DNA of 64,000 nucleotides from Pleurocapsa sp. FMAR1 (GCF_963665995.1 NZ_OY762512.1:3224001-3288000), one strand, 5' to 3'. Shown: positions 43,804 to 52,704, counted from the stretch's first letter. Made by a program: numbers and translations. Notes: generated by a model from the letters alone, not told the origin.

Positions 43804-44919
43804 ATGAATAGCAAAAAAACTAAGCACATTAATTCAAAGTCTCCCAAATCTTTTCATAATATCTTAGATATCGATCTTTTTAGGGTTGCAATTACCGCTA
43901 TTGGACTGACAGTTATTGTTTACGGAGTGTGTCTTTTATTCATCAACTCATATCTTGGTGAATTGCTGTATAAACGAGGCTTTACTCAGTACCTCACAAT
44001 TTTATTAGCTAGTGTTGTAGCGGTATTTACTTGGTTCAAGTTTAATAAAATTAATTCTGAATGGAACAAATTATCCAAGAATTTAATTCCTGAACACATT
44101 AATTTCGACAATTATGATTCTTTTGAGCTTGTCGATTTACAAAAAAGTTTATCTCAAGGCAAAAGTTTTATTTCTATTCGCTGCGGTCGAGTTTTGGCAG
44201 CTTATATAAGCTCAGGAAATAGAACTACAGTAGCAGAATTTATTGCAGACGACTCGTCATTTTATACTGCTGCTTCTGCATCTTCTTATGTGTTGCCAAG
44301 AATTTTAATTTGGGCTATCCCTCTCATGGGATTTATTGGCACTGTTATGGGAATTAGTTCGGCGGTAACTGGATTTTCTAGTTTTTTAAGTGGGGCTGAG
44401 GAAATTGAGCAAATCAAAGAAGGAATTGGCTTAGTTACTAGCGGTTTGGCGATCGCTTTTGATACAACGCTGTTAGCATTACTTCTGAGTGTATTAGTGA
44501 TGCTGCCTTTAGTGGCAATTGAACGTTTTGAATCTCAATTATTGTTGGCAGTTGATATTTATCTTAACGATCAACTACTTACAAAAATCAAAGATAAAGC
44601 GCAAAACTCAGTAGAATCTTTAGCTATTAATCGTACTCAAAAATTTGTTGAAGAAGCCAGCAAAATTCAGACAGCAAATACTCAATTATTAGAGCAAATA
44701 GATTTGACAACTAATGTTTTAGAAAAACGAGTAGCTATTGTGACACAACTTCAGCAAGGTTTAAATATTAGTTCAGAATTAGGTACATCATCTCAATTAG
44801 ACAAAGTTTTAGAGCGAGTAAGTGATAACCTCGCCCAACTTGAACCTGTTCTTAAAGAACTAAATTTACCTCGTCGCCTGGTATTAGTTGAAGAAAAAAA
44901 TCAAAATAACAAACTATAA
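43804..44919 (+). CDS. MotA/TolQ/ExbB proton-channel family protein
   Basis: A 371-residue membrane protein. Two N-terminal spans (VAITAIGLTVIVYGVCLLFI; YLTILLASVVAVFTWF) precede a cytoplasmic stretch. The ExbB core follows, with ILIWAIPLMGFIGTVMGISS and GIGLVTSGLAIAFDTTLLAL then LLSVLVMLPLVAIERFE, in which small residues line the channel. The C-terminal ~120 residues (QKFVEEASKIQTANTQLLEQ) look coiled-coil. Its stop overlaps the next start by one base (TAATG), so it is translationally coupled to the ExbD-like gene at 44919. It should form the proton-conducting stator part of an energised complex; what is driven is unknown. Confidence 0.88.
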   Translation: MNSKKTKHINSKSPKSFHNILDIDLFRVAITAIGLTVIVYGVCLLFINSYLGELLYKRGFTQYLTILLASVVAVFTWFKFNKINSEWNKLSKNLIPEHINFDNYDSFELVDLQKSLSQGKSFISIRCGRVLAAYISSGNRTTVAEFIADDSSFYTAASASSYVLPRILIWAIPLMGFIGTVMGISSAVTGFSSFLSGAEEIEQIKEGIGLVTSGLAIAFDTTLLALLLSVLVMLPLVAIERFESQLLLAVDIYLNDQLLTKIKDKAQNSVESLAINRTQKFVEEASKIQTANTQLLEQIDLTTNVLEKRVAIVTQLQQGLNISSELGTSSQLDKVLERVSDNLAQLEPVLKELNLPRRLVLVEEKNQNNKL

Positions 44920-45374
44920 TGCGCCATCGATCTTCATCTTCTCCACCTGAGATAGATTTATTCCCTTTTCTATCTATTTTGTTTTGTACTATTGGCACGT
45001 TAGTTTTAATAATTATTTTATTGGTTGTTCAAGCAAATGGGAATACTAAAAAAGTTACAATCATTGCCAAAAATAGTGGCTCAATAAATCAAAATAAAAT
45101 ACCTCTATATGTTGAATGTCAAAAAAATGGTGTAATTATTCATCCCAGTCAAGAATTTGTAGCAACTGAGGACTTGAACCAATCAAATTCAGTTTTAAAC
45201 CAGCTTTTTTCGCAAATAAAAGCAGAAAAAGAAGAATATATAATTGTAGCAATTAGACCCGATGGTATTGAAGTATTCCAAAAAATTAGAGAATTAATTG
45301 AGTCTGAAGGAATTGATATTGGTTATGAGCCTATAGATCAAGATTGGCAACTGCAAATCAAACCATCAAAATAA
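44919..45374 (+). CDS. ExbD/MotB-like single-span protein, small
   Basis: A 151-residue protein with a short cytoplasmic N-terminus, one span containing an acidic residue just ahead of it (PPEIDLFPFLSILFCTIGTL, then VLIIILLVVQ), and a periplasmic C-terminal domain. The aspartate in EIDLFPF is where ExbD/TolR carry their proton-accepting Asp. The C-terminus IVAIRPDGIEVFQKIRELIE with GIDIGYEP resembles that of the next gene, so the two are paralogues. It overlaps the preceding stop. Confidence 0.8.
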   Translation: MRHRSSSSPPEIDLFPFLSILFCTIGTLVLIIILLVVQANGNTKKVTIIAKNSGSINQNKIPLYVECQKNGVIIHPSQEFVATEDLNQSNSVLNQLFSQIKAEKEEYIIVAIRPDGIEVFQKIRELIESEGIDIGYEPIDQDWQLQIKPSK

Positions 45375-45377
45375 GTA

Positions 45378-46085
45378 ATGAAAAAAAGAAAATATTTAAA
45401 CCAAGCTAATCCAAGTCAAAATCTAGACTCTTTTTTAGATATTCTCACGAATACAGTTGGTGTATTGATATTTATTTGTTTATTTGTCTATCTTGTTGCC
45501 GCTCAGGCGACTACAACAATTAAAACTCCTGTGATTACTAAAAGCGATAAGCAGCCTCGTTTTTTTGAAGTTCGCAATCAAAAAGTTAATTACGTTAACC
45601 AAGAAAATATTGATCTGCAAATCAAAAAGCTGGTTTCTTCATTACCTGAATGTTATGAACCAAATATTCCCGAACAGATTAGTCCAAGTTTATATCGTCA
45701 CTATTCAAATCAAATTGAAGATTATCAAGCTTGCCAAAAAGAGCAGATTGAAGCAGTAGAAAATTTTAAAGCCAGCACCAAATATTATGATGTTCAGCTA
45801 GTTGGTGAGTCTTTAGTTTATAAGCCTAAAGATTCAATTGTAGGAGAAACTCCATCAAGATTAAATCAAGCTAATTCTGAATTTCAAACAATTCTGAAAG
45901 ATCTCGATCCCGAAACAGACTTTTTGGCATTTGTTGTCAAAGCTGATAGTTATGAAGCTTTTAGAGTTGCCAGACAACAAGCTTGGGATCGAGGTTTTGA
46001 TGTAGGCTGGGAACCCCAAACAGTAGATACAAAACTAGCATTTCAAGTATTTGGTTCGGGTGGTAGAAAGATTAATGTTCAGTAG
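45378..46085 (+). CDS. ExbD/MotB-like single-span protein, long
   Basis: A 235-residue protein, again with an N-terminal acidic residue and one span (LDSFLDILTNTVGVLIFICL, FVYLVAAQATTT), followed by a long periplasmic part. The ending VVKADSYEAFRVARQQAWDR with GFDVGWEPQ matches the fold of the neighbour's end (GIDIGYEP). The middle (residues ~70-140) has an extra insert with two cysteines (LPECYEP; YQACQKEQIE). It begins 3 bp after the previous stop. Together the three genes look like one proton-driven membrane machine. Confidence 0.8.
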   Translation: MKKRKYLNQANPSQNLDSFLDILTNTVGVLIFICLFVYLVAAQATTTIKTPVITKSDKQPRFFEVRNQKVNYVNQENIDLQIKKLVSSLPECYEPNIPEQISPSLYRHYSNQIEDYQACQKEQIEAVENFKASTKYYDVQLVGESLVYKPKDSIVGETPSRLNQANSEFQTILKDLDPETDFLAFVVKADSYEAFRVARQQAWDRGFDVGWEPQTVDTKLAFQVFGSGGRKINVQ

Positions 46086-46129
46086 CTGTATTTTCAGTAA
46101 CTACTTTCTTATAGTAGCTAAAAGCTCTA

Positions 46130-47164
46130 TTAGAATAATTCTTCTAAAAACAATTCTACTAATTCTTGAGTAGTAACAAGAGTTTCTGTGCCGTGTGAAT
46201 ACAAGTCTTGAGTGCGATAACCCTGGGAGAGAATTGTATCCCTAGCCTGTTGTAAACTTTTTACCGCAGCTACTTCACCCCATTGTTCTAACATCATCAT
46301 TGCACTAGCTAAAGTCCCCAAAGGATTAGCCAAATTTTTTCCTGCTATATTAGGTGCAGTGCCATGAATCGCTTCGTACATACCAAAGCCTGACTCGTTA
46401 AGACTAGCAGAACCTAATAAACCTATTGAGCCAACTAAAGCACCACCAAGATCGCTTAAAATATCCCCAAATAAGTTACCTGCCAAAATAACATCAAAAT
46501 GCTGGGGATTTATTATCAACTGCATAGCTAAATTATCTACTAGCATCGGCTCAACAATAACATCAGGATATTCTTGAGCAACTTCTTCTACTAATTTTGT
46601 CCAAGGTAAATGAGGTAAGGCGTTTTCCTTATGAGCTACCGTAAGTAAGCCTCGTCTTGCTTTGGCTTTTGCTAGAGCAACTTCAGCAATACGTTTAATC
46701 TGCCAGTCGTAATACTGCATGGTGTGATAACCATAGTTACCCAGCGCATCTTCTCCTCTCCCTGATGCGCCAAAGTAAATCCCGCTAACTAACTCCCGAA
46801 CAAATAAAATGTCTACTCCTGCAAGGCGATCGCTTTTTAAACTAGATTTATCTAATAAGCTAGGAATTATTTTAACTGGACGCAGATTAACAAAAAAATC
46901 AAACTTCTTTCTTAGTTCTAATAATCCACCTCTACTAACTGCACCAAAGAGGATACCATCTGCTTGACTACATAATTGAGATGTTGATTCGGGAAAATAC
47001 GAGCCATACTGTTGAAATGCTGCTTGTCCAATTACGCCATAGTCTACTTGCAGTTTAAAATCATGTTTTATAGCTACCTGTTGCAAAATTGTCAGCGTCG
47101 CCTCCACTACTTCTAAACCAATTCCCTCTCCTGGTAAAGCAGCTATTTGATATTCTTTGGTCAT
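46130..47164 (-). CDS. Isopropylmalate/isocitrate dehydrogenase family protein (LeuB paralogue)
   Basis: NAD(P)-dependent beta-decarboxylating dehydrogenase. The ATG at 47164 gives MTKEYQIAALPGEGIGLEVV, the usual beginning; ATGs at 47179 and 47278 are in frame but add unlike residues. Substrate arginines are placed as in LeuB (LRKKFDFFVNLRPVK; FVRELVSGIYFGASGRGEDA). Also present are VAHKENALPHLPWTKLVEEV, GNLFGDILSDLGGALVGSIG, and MYEAIHGTAPNIAGKNLANP. The N-terminal LPGEGIG (usually LPGDGIG) and other differences set it apart from canonical LeuB, so it may act on another 2-hydroxyacid. Confidence 0.82.
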   Translation of the reverse strand: MTKEYQIAALPGEGIGLEVVEATLTILQQVAIKHDFKLQVDYGVIGQAAFQQYGSYFPESTSQLCSQADGILFGAVSRGGLLELRKKFDFFVNLRPVKIIPSLLDKSSLKSDRLAGVDILFVRELVSGIYFGASGRGEDALGNYGYHTMQYYDWQIKRIAEVALAKAKARRGLLTVAHKENALPHLPWTKLVEEVAQEYPDVIVEPMLVDNLAMQLIINPQHFDVILAGNLFGDILSDLGGALVGSIGLLGSASLNESGFGMYEAIHGTAPNIAGKNLANPLGTLASAMMMLEQWGEVAAVKSLQQARDTILSQGYRTQDLYSHGTETLVTTQELVELFLEELF

Positions 47165-47516
47165 TATTTCATTATTCATTGTTGAATTAGAGTCAACCCA
47201 GCAAATTTGCTTCAATAACAAACTCATAACCTGAAAACAACCCCAAGCCACTTCGCAAATAGGAATTATTCTCAACACCTCGATTGGATATGCGCGAGTA
47301 AGGCTTTAGCCGCAACTGACCCACGCATCCCTCTCGGTCATTTGTGAAGCGACCTGTTGCCACTTTAAAAGGTTGTAAAGAATTTATCTAATCAAATAAT
47401 AGAGTACAAGCGATCGCATATCTTAGATCCTTCACCTGTAGATACGAAACATGACGCTTAAAAATTATTCAATACAAGCTAAAAGTCTGACTCTAATTGC
47501 GCGATCGCTTCTATAG
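47165..47516. other. Spacer upstream of the dehydrogenase
   Basis: Contains HIP1 sites and no gene or repeat that I recognise; it ends at the left terminus of an IS5-type fragment. Confidence 0.4.
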
Positions 47517-47769
47517 TAGACCTCTTGCATGAATAGAAAGAAAATAAGGAAAGTAAGATGATGATGCGATCGCGAAAGAAAATATGACCTACGAACAAAT
47601 CAAAAATTTAAGTGAGAAGAAGTTCAAGCGTTTTTGTGAGGTAAAGCCACAACTGTTTGAGGAGATGGCAGGTGTGCTGAGACAAAAAGTACCCGAATCA
47701 AAAGAGTTGTCGGGAAATAAAAAACAGAAAAGCAATTCTTCTGAGAGCTTTTTCTTACCGCCGATTTAG
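47517..47769 (+). pseudogene. Truncated IS5-type transposase with left terminus
   Basis: The end sequence TAGACCTCTTGCATGAAT (47517-47534) is followed after 49 bases by a frame at 47584 starting MTYEQIKNLSEKKFKRFCEV, an N-terminal region of an IS5-like cyanobacterial transposase. The frame ends at 47769 after ESFFLPPI, before any DDE catalytic motif. Only the first ~250 bp of an element remain. The related MITE at 48241 carries the same start of the gene. Confidence 0.75.
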
Positions 47770-47890
47770 CTGAAATATTCAAACAATTACTTTATTCTCC
47801 AACAATCTTGGCTTATTTAGTTCTCTATTCACTCTTAGGGTGATAGTTTAAACTTTGCTGCATCTGGGAATTGTCTTCAGTCAAGGAGTT

Positions 47891-48196
47891 CTACTGCCCC
47901 GACATTTGCTGCATCTGTTTCATCATTTGCTCCAGTTGTTGACGGTTTTGTTGCAGTTGTTCTGGGGTCATTTGCTCGACTTGCTGCTGCATTTGCCGCA
48001 ACATTTGCTGCATCTGTCCGAGAGTTTGATGGTACTGTATTTGCTCAGGAGTCGTGGACTGCGACACAATATTGTTAGGCATTGTCTGCATTTTTGGCGT
48101 TGTCTGCGCCTGGGTTAAAGTTGGACTTAGCAGCGATGATATTATTCCAGCTAACACAGCTAGACTAAAGGTTTTACTAATCAACTTTATTTTCAT
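47891..48196 (-). CDS. Secreted Gln/Met-rich protein
   Basis: A 101-residue protein starting at ATG 48196 with a clear signal peptide (MKIKLISKTFSLAVLAGIIS, then SLLSPTLTQAQ with a cut after AQA-type residues). The mature part is a helical, Gln/Met-rich chain (QMQQMLRQMQQQVEQMTPEQ, LQQNRQQLEQMMKQMQQM). It may be periplasmic and metal-binding through methionines, or a coiled-coil adaptor; no family recognised. An ATG at 48229 gives a poorer signal peptide. It lies between IS5-type remains. Confidence 0.6.
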   Translation of the reverse strand: MKIKLISKTFSLAVLAGIISSLLSPTLTQAQTTPKMQTMPNNIVSQSTTPEQIQYHQTLGQMQQMLRQMQQQVEQMTPEQLQQNRQQLEQMMKQMQQMSGQ

Positions 48197-48240
48197 TTTT
48201 GTTAAATTTACTATAAATCTCTCTATCACTGTTTATATGA

Positions 48241-48415
48241 TAGACCTTTTGCATGAATCGAGAGAAAATGAGGAAAGTAGGTCAGAGAGTAGAAAAAAGA
48301 ATGACCTACAAACAAATAGAAAATCTAAAAGACAAAGGGCTTGCACGCATATAAGAATTTAAGCGATTGTGTGGGGTGAATTTAGCGCAATCGCCTGATT
48401 CATGCAAGAGGTGTA
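48241..48415. mobile_element. MITE derived from the IS5-type element
   Basis: Inverted ends TAGACCTTTTGCATGAATC (48241-48259) and GATTCATGCAAGAGGTGTA (48397-48415) match over 19 bp with two mismatches, with TA at the borders. Inside, a short frame at 48301 reads MTYKQIENLKDKGLARI then stop. This aligns with the first residues of the IS5-type transposase at 47584, so the MITE is an internal deletion derivative. Confidence 0.72.
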
Positions 48416-48446
48416 GTTTTATATTAATATTCTGAGCTAAAGGCTA

Positions 48447-49406
48447 TTACCAATCCCACATTATGGGTTTGTTATCAAGATGATCGGTTACTTGTCTACC
48501 AATTTGATCGATTTGCTGCAATTCATCAGAAGATAAAGTAACTGAAGCTGCTTTAGCATTATCTACTGCTTGCTCTGCATTTCGTGCGCCAGCGATCGCA
48601 TTTGCTTGAGGTTGAGCGATCAACCAGGCTAAGGAAAGTTGCGCCAAAGTGCAATTATGGCTTTTAGCAATGGGACGAAGTTGATCTAAAGCTTTTTGAG
48701 CGCGTTGATAGTTTTCTCCTTTAAAAAGCGTATTATCAGTTCGATGATCTCCTTCGGCAAACTGATGATCTAAGCCAAATTTACCTGTAAGTAATCCTTG
48801 CGCTAGGGAGGAATAAGCCAAAATTGAGATATCATTGGCTACACAATATGGCACAGCATCATTTTCTATTTTGCGCCAAAAGAGGGAATAAGGAGGCTGT
48901 AAACTATCAATCCGTCCATACTGGCTTGCTTCTTCTAATTGAGTACCAGAAAAATTAGAAACCCCAATCGCTCGAATTTTACCTTGTTCTTTGAGTTTAT
49001 TTAAAGCACTCATAGTTTCTTCGATAGGCACAGCTTCGCTATTAAAAGAACCAGAAGGCCAATGAATTTGATATAGATCGATATAGTCGGTATTAAGATT
49101 TTCTAAAGAGCGATCGCAAGCTTCGATTACCTGATTATATTCAAGATGATTGGCAAATACTTTGGAGGCATAAACGACATTATCCCGTTCGTCACTCAAA
49201 GCTTTAGCAACAATCTGTTCTGAATGACCTGTGCCATAAACTTCGGCTGTATCTATAGTAGTTATCCCAGCTTCATAAGCCTGGCGAATAGCTTTAATGG
49301 TTTCTGCATCTTCAATTCCTACCCACATCTTTTTACCTGCTTGCCAAGTTCCCATCAGGACAGGAGTAATTTTGATCTCAGATTTTCCTAGCGATCGCGT
49401 TTCCAT
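48447..49406 (-). CDS. Aldo/keto reductase
   Basis: NADPH-dependent oxidoreductase with a TIM barrel. The 319 residues show GMWQAGKK-like opening (TPVLMGTWQAGKKMWVGIED), the catalytic Asp/Tyr in TIDTAEVYGTGHSEQIVAKA, the lysine in VVYASKVF, the histidine in DLYQIHWPSGSF, and the cofactor region LAQLSLAWLIAQPQANAIAG. It resembles the IolS/YajO-type AKRs. Substrate unknown. The ATG at 49406 is well placed; the neighbouring trhO gene lies on the same strand. Confidence 0.94.
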   Translation of the reverse strand: METRSLGKSEIKITPVLMGTWQAGKKMWVGIEDAETIKAIRQAYEAGITTIDTAEVYGTGHSEQIVAKALSDERDNVVYASKVFANHLEYNQVIEACDRSLENLNTDYIDLYQIHWPSGSFNSEAVPIEETMSALNKLKEQGKIRAIGVSNFSGTQLEEASQYGRIDSLQPPYSLFWRKIENDAVPYCVANDISILAYSSLAQGLLTGKFGLDHQFAEGDHRTDNTLFKGENYQRAQKALDQLRPIAKSHNCTLAQLSLAWLIAQPQANAIAGARNAEQAVDNAKAASVTLSSDELQQIDQIGRQVTDHLDNKPIMWDW

Positions 49407-49500
49407 AATCTATAATCTTTTGGTGTATCGATTCTTATAGATATTATGATCTATTTTAAGCGTCGTGTTTTCTGCATTAGCGTTTAACAGTGCGAGGATC

Positions 49501-50406
49501 TCAAAAATCTGTATTTAAACTGTTTTGTTGTTTTTGATATTCTCTATTTTGACGACGATCTTCTTGGCGGGATTTTTTGTCTGGGGTTAGGCGATCGCAA
49601 CAATAGGGACAAGAGATATATGATTCGTATTGAGGAGAGTTTTTATCCGCTTCTGATATAGGATGTCCACAGGCGTAGCATAGTTCATAATTACCAATCT
49701 CTAATCCTTCTTTAACTGCAACTCGTTCATCAAAGACAAAGCATTCTCCTGACCACATACTTTCTTGGGGAGGCACGTTTTCTAAATATTTCAAAATTCC
49801 TCCCTGGAGATGATACACCTCTTTAAATCCTTGGGAAAGCATATAAGACGAAGCTTTTTCGCAGCGTATTCCTCCCGTGCAGAACATGGCTACTTTTGAA
49901 TGCTGTTTGGGGTCGATATTTTTGGCTACGTATTCAGGAAATTCGCGAAAAGATTGAGTATTGGGGTTTTTTGCTCGTTGAAAACTGCCAATTTCTACTT
50001 CATAGTCGTTTCTGGTGTCAATTACTACTACTTCTGGATCGCTGATGATCTGATTCCAGTCCTGGGGTGCAACATAAGTACCCACTTGCTGAGTCGGATT
50101 TACTTCGGGTATGCCTAGAGTAACTATTTCTGATTTAATTTTTACCTTTAGTCGGACAAAAGGTAGCTTTTGGGAGGTTGATTGTTTGTATTCTAAATCC
50201 GCTAAACCAGGAATGGTACGTAAATAAGATAATACAGTTGAGATCGCCTTATTGCCTCCAGCGATCGTACCGTTAATTCCTTCTTGCGCCAGAATAATTG
50301 TACCTTTAACTTTATTTTCTCGACAAAATGCCAATATTTGCCCTCTTCTTGCTTCAATCTCCGAGATGGTCACAAATTTATAAAAAGTGGCAATGGTATA
50401 AGACAT
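49501..50406 (-). CDS. trhO: Oxygen-dependent tRNA uridine(34) hydroxylase TrhO (rhodanese)
   Basis: Forms 5-hydroxyuridine at the wobble position. The N-terminal ferredoxin-like part (YTIATFYKFVTISEIEARRG, GTIILAQEGINGTIAG) is followed by a rhodanese domain with the active-site loop MFCTGGIRCEKASSYML. The C-terminal region has four cysteines as CYACGHPISEADKN and CPYCCDRLTP, possibly for zinc. The 301 residues are typical. Confidence 0.95.
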   Translation of the reverse strand: MSYTIATFYKFVTISEIEARRGQILAFCRENKVKGTIILAQEGINGTIAGGNKAISTVLSYLRTIPGLADLEYKQSTSQKLPFVRLKVKIKSEIVTLGIPEVNPTQQVGTYVAPQDWNQIISDPEVVVIDTRNDYEVEIGSFQRAKNPNTQSFREFPEYVAKNIDPKQHSKVAMFCTGGIRCEKASSYMLSQGFKEVYHLQGGILKYLENVPPQESMWSGECFVFDERVAVKEGLEIGNYELCYACGHPISEADKNSPQYESYISCPYCCDRLTPDKKSRQEDRRQNREYQKQQNSLNTDF

Positions 50407-50768
50407 GAATGAGTAATAAGTAATACGTAATACGTAATACGTCTAATGCGAATTAACTTTTATACTATCAGCTTATAAAAAGCTTAATCTTTCAAGGAAT
50501 AAAAAGAGCTTACAAGAATCGTATTCAATCATTGCTAAAATCAAGGTTAATCTAATGCTACGGAAGGGGTTTGGGGAGGGTCGTCACCTCCCCAACAGGG
50601 GGTCTGGGGGAAAGTTCCCCCAGGGTTAAGTAATGGTTTTACAGACAAATTTGAGATATTGAGAGAGAATTAACCCTTTTTAATTCACATCAGACGTAAG
50701 TAATAAGTAACGAAAATAGATCGTAATATCTTGATTACTTGGTTTTACATTTAATTTCACCAATCTAC
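50407..50768. other. Repeat-bearing spacer between panB and trhO
   Basis: Contains an ACGTAAT heptamer array (about 50415-50443), two strong hairpins (GGGGAGG/CCTCCCC at 50573-50593, and CTGGGGGAA/TTCCCCCAG at 50604-50623), and AT-rich flanks. The hairpins can act as the panB terminator read on the minus strand. No gene seen. Confidence 0.6.
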
Positions 50769-51548
50769 TCATGACTGAGGAAACTCTTTATTTTGTACTT
50801 CTTGACTAAATTCTTGAACGGCATCACTAATAACCTGCCGTAAGTTGACGTAAGATTTAGCAAAAGGTGGCTGTTTGGCTGACAAGCCTAATAAGTCGGC
50901 GGTAACCAAAACTTGACCATCACATTTATTCCCTGCACCAATACCAATGGTAGGAATAGTTAGCTTAGAAGTAATGGTGGCAGCTAAATCTCTAGGGATA
51001 TGTTCGAGAACAATCGCAAATGCTCCCGCTTGCTGTAAGGCGATCGCCTGATCGATAATTAAATTTGCGTTTTCAATCGTTTTTCCCTGTTGCTTGTAGC
51101 CTAAAATCCGAAATGACTGGGGAGTTAAGCCAACATGACCCATGACAGGAATACCTACGGCGGTTAATTCGGCAACTGTTTCAACGATGCGCGAACTTCC
51201 TCCTTCCAACTTTATAGCTGCTGCATCCGTTTCTTTTAGCACTCTTGCTGCTGCTTCCATTGCCTGCGTGATACTAGCTTGATAGCTCATAAAAGGCAAA
51301 TCACAGACAACCAAGGCTTTTTTGACCCCGCGACAAACGGCTTTAGCATGATGAATCATTTCGTCTAGGGTTACAGGCAGAGTACTATTATGACCCAAGC
51401 CCACCATCGCCAAAGAATCTCCTACCAGAATTATGTCTACTCCTGCTAGATCTAATACCTGCGCCAGACTATATTCCCAGGCTGTGAGAGAAATAATCGA
51501 CCGTCCTGCTTCTTTCCATTGAGTTAATTGCTGTATAGTTACTGCCAT
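50769..51548 (-). CDS. panB: 3-Methyl-2-oxobutanoate hydroxymethyltransferase
   Basis: First enzyme of pantothenate synthesis. The ATG at 51548 gives [20 protein letters not shown]; one at 51572 adds eight residues. The barrel shows [90 protein letters not shown] and [20 protein letters not shown]. All the metal and substrate residues of PanB appear to be present. Confidence 0.96.
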   Translation of the reverse strand: MAVTIQQLTQWKEAGRSIISLTAWEYSLAQVLDLAGVDIILVGDSLAMVGLGHNSTLPVTLDEMIHHAKAVCRGVKKALVVCDLPFMSYQASITQAMEAAARVLKETDAAAIKLEGGSSRIVETVAELTAVGIPVMGHVGLTPQSFRILGYKQQGKTIENANLIIDQAIALQQAGAFAIVLEHIPRDLAATITSKLTIPTIGIGAGNKCDGQVLVTADLLGLSAKQPPFAKSYVNLRQVISDAVQEFSQEVQNKEFPQS

Positions 51549-51630
51549 TGCTCCCTTAAGCTGGTTATACAATCTTATCGGCTGTCTTCCTATTATAAAA
51601 GCTGAAATAAAATAACTTATTTATTTAGAC

Positions 51631-52350
51631 ATGGCAAAACTAAAATTACTAAATTTACAAAAAAAATACCGTCCTGATGTCATTCCAGTTAAAGACATTT
51701 CCTTAGAAGTTGACGATGGTGAATTTTTAACTTTATTAGGACCTTCAGGCTGTGGTAAGTCTACCTTATTACGGCTGATTGCGGGTTTAGAGCCACCCAC
51801 CAAAGGTCAGGTGATGATTGGGCAAAAAAACCTCAATCAGGCTGCTCCAGGCGATCGCAATATGGCAATGGTCTTCCAAAGCTATGCCCTTTATCCCCAC
51901 ATGACCGCAGCCGAAAATATTGCCACTGCTTTAAAGCTGCGTAAAATGCCCCAGGATGAAATCAATCTTAAAGTGAATGATGCAGCGCATAAATTAGAGC
52001 TTACTAGTTTACTCAATCGCAAGCCTGGTCAGATGTCTGGTGGACAAAGACAAAGGGTAGCTTTAGCTAGGGCTTTAGTACGCGATCCTGAAGTATTTTT
52101 ACTAGATGAACCTCTTAGTAATTTAGACGCTTTACTGCGAGAGCAGGTTAGGGCGCAGATGAAACAGCTATTTAAAGAGCAAAACAAGCCTGTAGTCTAT
52201 GTTACCCACGATCAAACTGAGGCGATGTCTCTTTCTACCACGGTGGCAGTTTTAAAAGATGGTTTGATTCAGCAATTAGATCCTCCCAGTCGCATTTATT
52301 CCATCCAGCCAATGAATTTGTTGCCAGCTTTGTTGGTAGTCCGCAAATGA
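51631..52350 (+). CDS. ABC transporter ATPase, MalK/UgpC type, NBD half of a split gene
   Basis: The 239 codons carry a complete nucleotide-binding domain: LLGPSGCGKSTLLRLIAGLE (Walker A), FQSYALYPHMTAAENIA (Q-loop), MSGGQRQRVALARALVRDPE (signature), VFLLDEPLSNLDALLREQVR (Walker B), and VYVTHDQTEAM (H-loop). The frame then shifts after QPMNL, reading LPALLVVRK and a TGA, where a MalK should read F-V-A-S-F-V-G-S-P. The C-terminal regulatory domain continues in another frame from 52347. The TGA overlaps the next ATG (ATGA), so two subunits may still be made. Confidence 0.9.
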   Translation: MAKLKLLNLQKKYRPDVIPVKDISLEVDDGEFLTLLGPSGCGKSTLLRLIAGLEPPTKGQVMIGQKNLNQAAPGDRNMAMVFQSYALYPHMTAAENIATALKLRKMPQDEINLKVNDAAHKLELTSLLNRKPGQMSGGQRQRVALARALVRDPEVFLLDEPLSNLDALLREQVRAQMKQLFKEQNKPVVYVTHDQTEAMSLSTTVAVLKDGLIQQLDPPSRIYSIQPMNLLPALLVVRK

Positions 52351-52694
52351 ATATTTTAACCTTGAGATGCGAGGGCAACAAAGCACTTTTAGGCAAATAT
52401 GAATTTGAGCTACCCCCCAAGACGAGTAGACTATCTAAAATCATCTTTGGTATACGCCCTGAAGATGTATCATTAGCGTCTTCTGAATTAGAGTCTAATA
52501 TTATGGGTCGGGCTTATTTAGTTGAGCAGTTAGGAAAAGATAATTTAGTCAGCCTCAAGATTACTGATTCTAACCTGACTATTAGGGCATTATTACCCAG
52601 TGATGGTGATTGGCAAGATAACACTATTTCACTAGCAATTAAACCAAATAAAATTCATTGGTTTAATGCCGAAAATGGCGATCGCCTCGGTTAA
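52347..52694 (+). CDS. TOBE/regulatory domain half of the split ABC ATPase
   Basis: 115 residues homologous to the last part of MalK-type ATPases: MNILTLRCEGNKALLG, IIFGIRPEDVSLA and VEQLGKDNLVSLKI, typical TOBE strands. The start ATG overlaps the stop of the upstream frame by the sequence ATGA. In an intact gene the two parts would be one ~355-residue protein. The join falls at a TTTG repeat in the upstream segment. Confidence 0.82.
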   Translation: MNILTLRCEGNKALLGKYEFELPPKTSRLSKIIFGIRPEDVSLASSELESNIMGRAYLVEQLGKDNLVSLKITDSNLTIRALLPSDGDWQDNTISLAIKPNKIHWFNAENGDRLG

Positions 52695-52704
52695 AATCAG
52701 GGTG

